The notes below the pieces were generated by a model. It searched no databases. It saw only the letters and a program-made list of their open reading frames with translations, and had not been told where the DNA came from. Below, one piece after another: positions 38,601 to 43,195 of a stretch of 43,195 nt of DNA. Origin of the DNA: a virus. The stretch is taken from IMG/VR virus record IMGVR_UViG_3300020438_000078, positions 1 through 43,195 of that record; one strand, given 5' to 3'. The translations under genes and the position numbers were made by a program. Within the stretch, counting starts at the first letter, position 1. Each line of letters begins with the position of its first letter.

Positions 38601-38630
38601 ATTATCTCACGAAATTAGCACTTATGTCAA
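38601..38630 (-). promoter_or_regulatory. Sigma70-type promoter of the ncRNA unit
   Basis: TTGACA (38630-38625), 18-bp spacer ending TTTCGTGA, GATAAT (38606-38601), preceded by AAAATAATTC. Confidence 0.9.
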
Positions 38631-38650
38631 GAATTATTTTCGCTTAGGTA

Positions 38651-38995
38651 CTATATATTTTTATGCCACTTATCTATTATCCAGTAACTAACTCCCTCTC
38701 TGCTATGAGGGTTAGCTACTTCCATTCTTTTACGGCTCCAGCACCCACAACAGTCGAAATCGTGTGTACAATAGTTTCTCATGTCAAAGTGTAATCCTAG
38801 CTGTGCCACTATAGAGTCACGGGTTATGTTCAGTTTATTACTACTAACGTGAAGGTGGTACATATTATACATTTCTTCGCCTAGCTCATCCTGCATATCC
38901 ATAAAACCGATAGACACACGGGCATCTATTGCTTTAGCTAGATTTGCTACTTCCCACCCATACGTTTCTCTAATTTGACTAAATTCCCAAAGCAT
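38651..38995 (-). CDS. Unknown phage protein, 114 aa
   Basis: A 114-residue product starting MLWEFSQIRETYGWEVANLA, with MYNMYHLHVSSNKLNITRDS and a Cys/His cluster near the end (YCTHDFDCCGCWSRKR) that could bind a metal. No named family. It precedes the ncRNA unit and follows a hairpin at 39013-39047. Confidence 0.65.
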   Translation of the reverse strand: MLWEFSQIRETYGWEVANLAKAIDARVSIGFMDMQDELGEEMYNMYHLHVSSNKLNITRDSIVAQLGLHFDMRNYCTHDFDCCGCWSRKRMEVANPHSREGVSYWIIDKWHKNI

Positions 38996-39012
38996 ATTTT
39001 CTCCTGTTTTCT

Positions 39013-39047
39013 ACCACGAAAGGGGACATAAAGTCCCCTAAGGTGGT
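39013..39047 (-). terminator. Intergenic hairpin after an HTH gene
   Basis: Inner stem AGGGGAC (39021-39027)/GTCCCCT (39033-39039), outer ACCAC (39013-39017)/GTGGT (39043-39047). On the minus strand it is followed by AGAAAAC rather than a U-run, so it may be an attenuator or an RNA-stabilising hairpin. Confidence 0.55.
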
Positions 39048-39058
39048 CAATCTCTCGA

Positions 39059-39376
39059 CTAGGAAATAGCTTCTAAAAGAGTTTCCAAGTCACCAAAGCC
39101 AGCCTTGTTTAGGCTTACGAACTCAACCTTAAGCTCGGCTTCGATCTGTGCTACCAAATCAGCTTTTCTCACCTGAGGTGGACGCTTGGTAGGCTTAGCT
39201 TGGGCAATGTATACACCCAGAGCTGAGAGCTTAGCAATAACACTTCGCTCAGTTTTGCTGAACTCAGATGCTAACTCATTAACAGTAGCACGAGTAGGGG
39301 TGGCTTCGTAGCGTGAAACCATGTTGTCAATAACTTCCTGAGGATAGTTAGAGCTTTTGTTTGCAGTCATAGTCAT
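39059..39376 (-). CDS. Small HTH-type DNA-binding paralogue
   Basis: A 105-residue protein from ATG 39376 (GGGAGAG about nine bases upstream). Another in-frame ATG at 39427 lies 6 nt after the -10 and could start a leaderless message. The HTH is in VNELASEFSKTERSVIAKLS, then ALGVYIAQ. The C-terminal domain is RKADLVAQIEAELKVEFVSL, ending LETLLEAIS. It is closely similar in plan to 37401 and 42345. Confidence 0.75.
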   Translation of the reverse strand: MTMTANKSSNYPQEVIDNMVSRYEATPTRATVNELASEFSKTERSVIAKLSALGVYIAQAKPTKRPPQVRKADLVAQIEAELKVEFVSLNKAGFGDLETLLEAIS

Positions 39377-39433
39377 AGTGTTTTCTCTCCCGAAAAATAA
39401 TTTATTTAATGTTGCTCTCAATTTCATAATACT

Positions 39434-39462
39434 ATTATCTCACTAAAAAGCTGTTGTGTCAA
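39434..39462 (-). promoter_or_regulatory. Sigma70-type promoter, GTGA spacer class
   Basis: TTGACA (39462-39457), 17-bp spacer ending TTTAGTGA, GATAAT (39439-39434). It overlaps the end of the zincin gene and drives the HTH paralogue. Confidence 0.85.
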
Positions 39463-39862
39463 GATATTTTTTCCATTTCCTCCACATTTTTTTCTCAGCT
39501 TTTCGTGCTTCCACTTCCCAAGGGGCATCCCAATAGTCAACATCGAACGCTTTGCCTTTGAATGTAGAAGGTGTACCTAAATCCAATCCATCAAACTCAT
39601 ACTGCTTAACGTGAGTCATTTCGTGGAATACAGTCATGAGGGTTAGCCTATCGTTATATCTATCTGATAGACGAATTATATACTCATCCCCATCTTGATA
39701 AGCATCACCATACGCACTTTTGAATCGAGTGAGTACAATCCTAAGCCTATCACTGGTTATGGTTAGATCCCATAGTCCATAGTGGCTTACCGCCCAATGC
39801 ACACCTCTAGTAATTAGAGTACGTCTGTGCTGTGGCCAATAACCTTTTTTATACTTTATCAT
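39443..39862 (-). CDS. Zincin-type metallopeptidase-like protein
   Basis: A 139-residue product starting at ATG 39862 (ATGA overlap with the upstream gene). The zinc-binding motif is VFHEMTHVKQYE, residues 80-84 being HEMTH. The framework WAVSHYGLWDLTI, DGDEYIIRLSDRY before the motif and PWEVEARKAEKKMW after it recalls small SprT/ImmA-like phage zincins. It may process a host or phage protein; the substrate is unknown. Confidence 0.8.
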   Translation of the reverse strand: MIKYKKGYWPQHRRTLITRGVHWAVSHYGLWDLTITSDRLRIVLTRFKSAYGDAYQDGDEYIIRLSDRYNDRLTLMTVFHEMTHVKQYEFDGLDLGTPSTFKGKAFDVDYWDAPWEVEARKAEKKMWRKWKKYLDTTAF

Positions 39863-40035
39863 TTGTTTATCCTTTTCACTAACCATGCAAAATCATCCCA
39901 GTTAGCCTCGGCAGTACCTTTAGCAATATCATCTTGTATTACTATTTTTACTAAGGCCAACGCTTCCACAGATGTTAGTCCGTCTTGCATCATACCTCCG
40001 TGCATTAAAAGTAACTCAAATTGATTTTCTGTCAT
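39859..40035 (-). CDS. Small unknown phage protein, 58 aa
   Basis: A 58-residue frame with a very strong GGAGGGAT site three bases before ATG 40035. The product MTENQFELLLMHGGMMQDGL continues with SVEALALVKIVIQDDIAKG. It is helical and acidic. It is the first gene of the promoter at 40060-40088 and ends with ATGA overlap to the zincin. Function unknown. Confidence 0.7.
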   Translation of the reverse strand: MTENQFELLLMHGGMMQDGLTSVEALALVKIVIQDDIAKGTAEANWDDFAWLVKRINK

Positions 40036-40059
40036 GGTATCCCTCCGATTTATTTCATA

Positions 40060-40088
40060 ATTATACAGGCAATTACATCCGTTGTCAA
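40060..40088 (-). promoter_or_regulatory. Sigma70-type promoter, minus strand
   Basis: TTGACA (40088-40083), 17-bp spacer, TATAAT (40065-40060). It is followed by a normal leader with GGAGGGAT. Confidence 0.88.
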
Positions 40089-40260
40089 ATGTTTTTGCCC
40101 CTAATCGTGAAAAAAACGCAAGGGAATTCCGGGGGGCCGCGCGCGGGGTCGTGATGTCAAGAACTTTTTGCTCAATTTCCCCAAATTTTCGTTAATTTAC
40201 TACCCCGTTCCGCAGACTTCCGCAATTATAAACAATTTGCACCAAACGTGCAAAAAAGAC

Positions 40261-40289
40261 TTGACACGCGACCCCGTTGCGGGTATACT
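40261..40289 (+). promoter_or_regulatory. Plus-strand promoter 1 in the 40106-40504 gene-free stretch
   Basis: TTGACA (40261-40266), 17-bp spacer, TATACT (40284-40289). It is preceded by GTGCAAAAAAGAC and followed by GGCGC. The 40106-40504 stretch has no convincing gene; it holds this repeat pair and a GC-rich patch at 40130-40150 (GGGGGGCCGCGCGCGGGG). Confidence 0.75.
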
Positions 40290-40383
40290 GGCGCCGGGCC
40301 GCTTCTCGATTTTTCACTTAGCTTTTGCACTGGCGCAGACTTGCCACTTTGGAAAAAATTTGGTGCACACCCGCAAAAAAGAC

Positions 40384-40412
40384 TTGACATTGCTCGCTTT
40401 TGCACTTATACT
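40384..40412 (+). promoter_or_regulatory. Plus-strand promoter 2, repeat of promoter 1
   Basis: TTGACA (40384-40389), 17-bp spacer, TATACT (40407-40412), with the same GCAAAAAAGAC before and GGCGC after. The pair is 123 bp apart. Transcripts would run into the antisense strand of the polyphosphate kinase gene. Confidence 0.75.
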
Positions 40413-40504
40413 GGCGCAGGCAACACCAACGTTCGCTTCGTTACTCTACTACTGGCGCCCCCGCGCCGAAAATCCCGAAAAATCCAGAAATTTTTGGGCG
40501 GGCG

Positions 40505-40520
40505 TGTTTCACGTGGAACA
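40505..40520. other. Canonical chromosomal-type parS site
   Basis: TGTTTCACGTGGAACA at 40505-40520 reads TGTTCCACGTGAAACA on the other strand, the standard ParB-binding parS of bacterial chromosomes, with all 16 bases matching. It includes the TGA stop of the polyphosphate kinase gene. No ParA or ParB gene is seen in the window, so a host ParB would be the binder. Confidence 0.85.
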
Positions 40521-41120
40521 TTCCGCGAGTAGCACCTTGAGAAAATTTTCGATTCCGATTTTTTTGTCATTATAATCTATTGTGTTCCAGTCTGGCGAAA
40601 CCACGCGCTCTTTTAAAATGCTCATTCGGTCATAATGTGATAATGCGTTTTCATCATTCTCGGAAAATTTCCAATATGTTAGAGGTGAAATTTTTCTCGC
40701 CTCGATTCGCGTTCTCTGTTCCGATTCGGAAATTGAAAGCCAGAATTTAATGAATTGAACGCCACCAGCGATTTGGCCAGCTTCCCATTCAAGATGGTTA
40801 TTCAAAAAATTTTCGTATTGTTTATCAGTACACCAGCCGTTCATTTTTTGAACCATCGCCCGCGAATACCAAGAGCGGTCATAGAAAACGATTTGATTTT
40901 TTGCGGGCATTTTGGTTGCCCAAAATTTGAGCCAGCTTCGCATAACATTTTCGGATGGTTTAGTTGATGGGACAATGCTATACCATGCAGGATTTAAATA
41001 TTCAGTAATCGCCCGAATAGTCGAGGATTTTCCGGCAGTATCTCGCCCCTCTAAAATTACAGCAATGCGTTTTTCATTCGCGTCTGCAATTCGGTTAAGT
41101 TGTATTAGTAAATTTTTCAT
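40509..41120 (-). CDS. Polyphosphate kinase 2-like
   Basis: A 203-residue PPK2 starting at ATG 41120 (ATGA overlap with the upstream gene; a longer frame to 41222 is a shadow). Walker A is EGRDTAGKSSTIRAI (residues about 24-38), lid and substrate motifs include NPAWYSIVPSTKPSE, and Walker B is FYDRSWYSRA (79-86). KFWLSISESEQRTRIEAR also fits the family. PPK2 uses polyphosphate to phosphorylate nucleotides or the reverse. Its role would be energy or dNTP supply. The stop lies inside the parS site. Confidence 0.9.
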   Translation of the reverse strand: MKNLLIQLNRIADANEKRIAVILEGRDTAGKSSTIRAITEYLNPAWYSIVPSTKPSENVMRSWLKFWATKMPAKNQIVFYDRSWYSRAMVQKMNGWCTDKQYENFLNNHLEWEAGQIAGGVQFIKFWLSISESEQRTRIEARKISPLTYWKFSENDENALSHYDRMSILKERVVSPDWNTIDYNDKKIGIENFLKVLLAECST

Positions 41121-41683
41121 ATTGCGTATCCTTTTTCTTCTGGATTTTCTAGTGGAGTCGGGCAACCATGAATTCCAGTTTTCCGTTTCCAGTTTACAGT
41201 TTCTAAACCGATTTTTTTGCAATCTTGCCTTTGGGCATTTGCAAATTTCTTTTTAGCTAGTTTTTCATTCATGTTGAAAAATTCGCTGTGACCGCCAACA
41301 GGCTTTTTACCTTTCGCGGTTAAATCGCGGAATAATCCAGCTAGTCGAAAATTTTTGTTTTTCTTGTGGAAAAATTGTTCGCTGGAAAGCGTCTCGTCAA
41401 ATGTGCCAGTAGTCAAACCGATTAATTCGGCTTTTAATGAACCAGTGGGCAAATCGTGCGATTCTTCAATATTGCGTAGCGTTTCAATGATGCGAGATTC
41501 AACGCCATTAAATCCACCAGCTCGGCAATATTTTGCAAAGCCGTTTTTTATGATGCACATTCCAGCAAATGCGGGAACGAGTTTTCCTAGTCCCTTTAAT
41601 CGCCATAAATAATTGAATCCGAAATCATCAAATGGCGAACCATCTATTGAATTAGGGGACATTGTAGAGTTTAAAGTTTTCAT
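41117..41683 (-). CDS. Unknown protein upstream of PPK2, 188 aa
   Basis: A 188-residue product starting MKTLNSTMSPNSIDGSPFDD. Segments include FNYLWRLKGLGKLVPAFAGM, YCRAGGFNGVESRIIETLRN and GGHSEFFNMNEKLAKKKFAN, ending in a basic tail with a Cys/Pro motif (GIHGCPTPLENPEE). I recognise no family. It is translationally coupled to PPK2, which suggests a shared process. Base use (many CGA, TTCG, CCAG) differs from the rest of the window. Confidence 0.65.
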   Translation of the reverse strand: MKTLNSTMSPNSIDGSPFDDFGFNYLWRLKGLGKLVPAFAGMCIIKNGFAKYCRAGGFNGVESRIIETLRNIEESHDLPTGSLKAELIGLTTGTFDETLSSEQFFHKKNKNFRLAGLFRDLTAKGKKPVGGHSEFFNMNEKLAKKKFANAQRQDCKKIGLETVNWKRKTGIHGCPTPLENPEEKGYAI

Positions 41684-41684
41684 A

Positions 41685-42161
41685 TTAAATTACCTTTTTA
41701 GTTTCATTGTAAGAAGTAGGATTATAGCACCGAATACCTAAACCAGTCAAGCATTGTCGAACGCTATTATTATCATCAAACATATAAGCATTTGAGCGAA
41801 TCCATGCGAGCGATTTTCTCATATCCATAGCCATTTTATAAACCATGCGTTTTTTCAAAATGTCATCTGGAGTATTATCACCAAATGCTCGGCTGTAAAT
41901 ATAATCATAGCCAAGTCGGTTATCATCCAGAAATTTAAAATCAGCCTTACCAATAACGCGAGCGGTCATAATGACAATCTGGTTATTCTGGCGGTTGATG
42001 GTTTTCCATGATTCCGCCATTGGTAGCAGAGAATCAGCCGCGATTTTTTCGGGCGTGTTGTTCTCTATCCAATGTGCGAGGTTAAGTGAACCATTCGCTA
42101 GAGTATTCTGGCGGTGGCTTGAGTCGATGGTTGTACCATCCAGATCAAAAATAAAAAGCAT
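41685..42161 (-). CDS. HAD-superfamily phosphatase-like protein
   Basis: A 158-residue protein with HAD motif I FDLDGTTID (Asp6, Asp8), motif II VIMTARV (Thr/Ser), a Lys in DILKKRMVYKMA (motif III region) and motif IV YMFDDNN. It resembles the phosphatase domain of polynucleotide kinase/phosphatases or small nucleotide phosphatases. Substrate unknown. It overlaps the next gene by 17 bp and precedes the PPK2 pair. Confidence 0.82.
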   Translation of the reverse strand: MLFIFDLDGTTIDSSHRQNTLANGSLNLAHWIENNTPEKIAADSLLPMAESWKTINRQNNQIVIMTARVIGKADFKFLDDNRLGYDYIYSRAFGDNTPDDILKKRMVYKMAMDMRKSLAWIRSNAYMFDDNNSVRQCLTGLGIRCYNPTSYNETKKVI

Positions 42162-42345
42162 AAAAGTAACCTATAATTCCAGTGATATTAAGTATGATAA
42201 GATTGTAGCATTTCTTGTCATACGCTTGCAAGCATAGCAGAGTCAAGCCCGCCATTGCCATCAGCTTTCCTTGGTCTGTATCTATGACGAACGGAGCGAA
42301 CGCCATACATACAGTGCCAAGCCAAGCCGACCAGTTAATGAGCAT
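42145..42345 (-). CDS. Small multi-span membrane protein (holin-like), 66 aa
   Basis: A 66-residue frame from ATG 42345, overlapping the HTH stop as TGATG. Three hydrophobic segments (WSAWLGTVCMAFAPFVI, KLMAMAGLTLLCLQAY, LIILNITGIIGYFYAFYF) fit a holin or other small membrane factor. The start codon lies in one arm of a perfect 9-bp hairpin, so translation may need ribosomes ending the upstream gene. Holin function is a guess. Confidence 0.65.
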   Translation of the reverse strand: MLINWSAWLGTVCMAFAPFVIDTDQGKLMAMAGLTLLCLQAYDKKCYNLIILNITGIIGYFYAFYF

Positions 42346-42359
42346 CAAGAGATGCTCAT
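42338..42359 (-). promoter_or_regulatory. Hairpin at a stop/start overlap
   Basis: ATGAGCATC (42338-42346), loop AAGA, GATGCTCAT (42351-42359): a perfect 9-bp stem covering the TGA of the HTH gene and the ATG of the membrane gene. Confidence 0.7.
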
Positions 42360-42635
42360 CAGTAAGGCAGAGAGAGAAGCCATAGTAGCCCCTTCCAAAC
42401 CTGTAAGGCTTTCACCTTGCAAGGCAGTTTCAATGGCTTGCACCATTTCCACCTTAGTGGTACGAGAAGAAGAAACAGATGCTTCTGGCTTCTGGTAGAT
42501 GTTCAAAAGTACAGCTTTTGAAATGATAGAACGGACAGGCAATGCCCATTCCGAAGCGAGAGTATTAGCTACCTCGCGTGTGATGGGAGCCGAATCCATC
42601 ATTTGAGCGACCATTTTAGTTGTATATTTTGACAT
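42345..42635 (-). CDS. Small HTH-type DNA-binding paralogue
   Basis: A 96-residue protein: MSKYTTKMVAQMMDSAPITR, then EVANTLASEWALPVRSIISK (HTH), then AVLLNIYQKPEA. The C-terminal domain is TTKVEMVQAIETALQGESLT, ending SALLMSIS. It shares the two-domain plan of 37401 and 39059: aromatic start, E.A..LA.E....RSII.K, then TK.E.V..IE.AL, then L..L. Likely a transcription factor of a phage-specific family. Confidence 0.75.
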   Translation of the reverse strand: MSKYTTKMVAQMMDSAPITREVANTLASEWALPVRSIISKAVLLNIYQKPEASVSSSRTTKVEMVQAIETALQGESLTGLEGATMASLSALLMSIS

Positions 42636-42652
42636 AATATATGTCTCCTATT

Positions 42653-42769
42653 TTAGTTTAAGATTAGCCAAACGATTCCACCGAGTAGAATCAGATCAGC
42701 CGTGATTGAATATACCATATAAGCCCTTAAAGCCCAAGTGGTAATTTGTGTTTTATTTATCATTTTCAT
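42653..42769 (-). CDS. Small membrane protein on a probable leaderless mRNA, 38 aa
   Basis: A 38-residue frame from ATG 42769: MKMINKTQITTWALRAYMVY, then SITADLILLGGIVWLILN, one or two membrane helices. The ATG lies 7 nt after the -10 and has no real ribosome-binding site. An upstream in-frame start (42865) would cross the promoter and is rejected. Confidence 0.55.
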   Translation of the reverse strand: MKMINKTQITTWALRAYMVYSITADLILLGGIVWLILN

Positions 42770-42776
42770 AGTGCCT

Positions 42777-42805
42777 ATTTTACAGGGTTGTTTCGCAAAT
42801 GTCAA
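42777..42805 (-). promoter_or_regulatory. Sigma70-type promoter near the Fur box
   Basis: TTGACA (42805-42800), 17-bp spacer, TAAAAT (42782-42777). A Fur-type operator is centred about 52 bp upstream of the -35. Confidence 0.8.
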
Positions 42806-42846
42806 TGGTAATAATGCACATTCCATTATATTTCCATTATTCGCCC

Positions 42847-42867
42847 AAATGAGAATCATTCTCATTT
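42847..42867. promoter_or_regulatory. Fur-box-like operator
   Basis: The 25-bp region 42845-42869 has 12-bp arms (CCAAATGAGAAT/ATTCTCATTTGG) around one central C. Its core AATGAGAATCATTCTCATT (42848-42866) satisfies every fixed position of the Vibrio/Shewanella-type Fur consensus AATGAnAATnATTnTCATT. A 1-nt loop makes a terminator hairpin unlikely. Confidence 0.75.
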
Positions 42868-42996
42868 GGCTGCGCGGTTAGCAAAGTGTCGAGCGAGGGA
42901 ATTTTTTCTGTTCCTTTTTAGATCGCTAGTGATATTGGCCGCGCATAGTTTACGCTTAATTTGGGCGTGGTAGTCTTTAGTAGATATAGTTTTCAT
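42862..42996 (-). CDS. Small basic protein, 44 aa
   Basis: A 44-residue frame from ATG 42996: MKTISTKDYHAQIKRKLCAA, then NITSDLKRNRKNSLARHFAN. It is strongly basic. It is the only gene read directly from the promoter at 43025-43053. Its stop codon lies in the Fur-like palindrome. The ribosome-binding site is weak (AAGAAA). Function unknown; nucleic-acid binding is possible. Confidence 0.5.
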   Translation of the reverse strand: MKTISTKDYHAQIKRKLCAANITSDLKRNRKNSLARHFANRAAK

Positions 42997-43024
42997 GTTT
43001 TAATTTCTTATTTAATATGCGCAT

Positions 43025-43053
43025 ATTATCGCATAAATAAATGCAAATGTCAA
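43025..43053 (-). promoter_or_regulatory. Sigma70-type promoter, minus strand
   Basis: TTGACA (43053-43048), 17-bp spacer, GATAAT (43030-43025). Beyond it, 43060-43195 shows only AT-rich sequence, a poly-C patch and a weak plus-strand TTGACA...TAATAA; no gene is seen. Confidence 0.82.
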
Positions 43054-43195
43054 GCTTTTTTTTCATTTATTTTAAATTAATTTTCCCTTATAAATCAATA
43101 GGTTAGGGGCGCGGCAGACCCCCCCGCCTTGATAAATATATTTTTATTTTTTATTGACAGTCTAACATTAATCATGTAATAAGGGGGGCGGTAAT

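Noticed and set aside
36441-38650. tRNA or tmRNA genes in the gene-free stretches
   Set aside because: No cloverleaf with a GTTCRA-type T-arm and CCA-end was found in 36441-36939, 38311-38650 or 40106-40504.
40130-40165. A minus-strand promoter at 40153-40158 (TTGACA)
   Set aside because: The -35 and upstream AAAAAGTTC are present, but the spacer is followed by GCCCCC, so there is no -10. It may be a decayed copy of the promoter repeats.
40168-40575. Two long plus-strand open frames (40168-40575 and 40248-40532)
   Set aside because: Their products echo the duplicated promoter DNA (QKRLD...YTGAG twice), have no ribosome-binding site and run antisense into the PPK2 gene. They are by-products of the repeat, not genes.
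1-43195. CRISPR array, insertion sequence, integrase or lysogeny repressor
   Set aside because: No regularly spaced repeats with unique spacers, no transposase or integrase motifs were seen; the 30-bp and 41-bp repeats are coding.

Overview
The window is about 43 kb of a compact, AT-rich genome of a tailed bacteriophage. It looks like a lytic phage of a marine Gammaproteobacterium. The evidence is a tail-fibre block, a full phage replication and recombination set, lysis genes with spanins, nearly continuous genes joined by ATGA/TAATG overlaps, and no integrase or lysogeny repressor. The host guess rests on an IscU of Escherichia type, a Gcw_chp-type outer-membrane protein, a Vibrio/Shewanella-type Fur box and a canonical chromosomal parS sequence. 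It is inference, not proof.

Layout. (1) 1-5876, plus strand: the end of the structural module, with tail-fibre/lectin proteins, a probable tail-fibre assembly chaperone, a glycine-rich fibre with 30-bp tandem repeats, and a lipoprotein. It closes at a terminator. (2) 5903-29893, minus strand: nucleotide and DNA metabolism. It holds class I ribonucleotide reductase (nrdB, nrdA), a 5'-3' exonuclease, a PD-(D/E)XK nuclease, an SbcC/SbcD (gp46/47)-like pair, a single-strand binding protein, a UvsW-like helicase, PhoH, Fe-S assembly genes (IscU and an A-type carrier), family A DNA polymerase, primase, DnaB-like helicase, an NAD-dependent DNA ligase split into two genes, a PC4-like protein, a 2OG-Fe(II) oxygenase, a dATP/dGTP diphosphohydrolase-like protein and an HNH endonuclease. 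(3) 29909-33379, minus: ThyX and the lysis cassette (GH24 lysozyme, overlapping Rz/Rz1-like spanins, small secreted and membrane proteins). (4) 33519-35310, plus: a short divergent operon with a Myb/SANT-like HTH protein, a second 2OG-Fe(II) oxygenase bracketed by a 41-bp duplication, a ribosomal protein bS21 homologue, two membrane proteins and a MazG-like enzyme. (5) 35299-43195, minus: many small accessory genes. They include a SleB-like hydrolase, a second MazG-like protein, three small HTH paralogues, a zincin, polyphosphate kinase 2 and a HAD-like phosphatase. Between them lie a promoter-to-terminator unit with no gene (probable ncRNA), a 500-bp structured non-coding block, a perfect parS site and a Fur box.

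Transcription. At least thirteen minus-strand sigma70-type promoters and one divergent plus-strand promoter share TTGACA, a 17-18 bp spacer and a TATAAT-like -10. Most share an A/T-rich upstream block (AAAATAATTC). They fall into two spacer classes that separate by map position. At five of them the ATG lies where +1 is expected, so those genes may be translated from leaderless mRNAs.

The most unusual content is a possible iron/Fe-S theme (IscU, A-type carrier, two 2OG-Fe oxygenases, Fe-dependent RNR, a Fur box), the host-type parS site, the bS21 homologue, and the orphan ncRNA unit.
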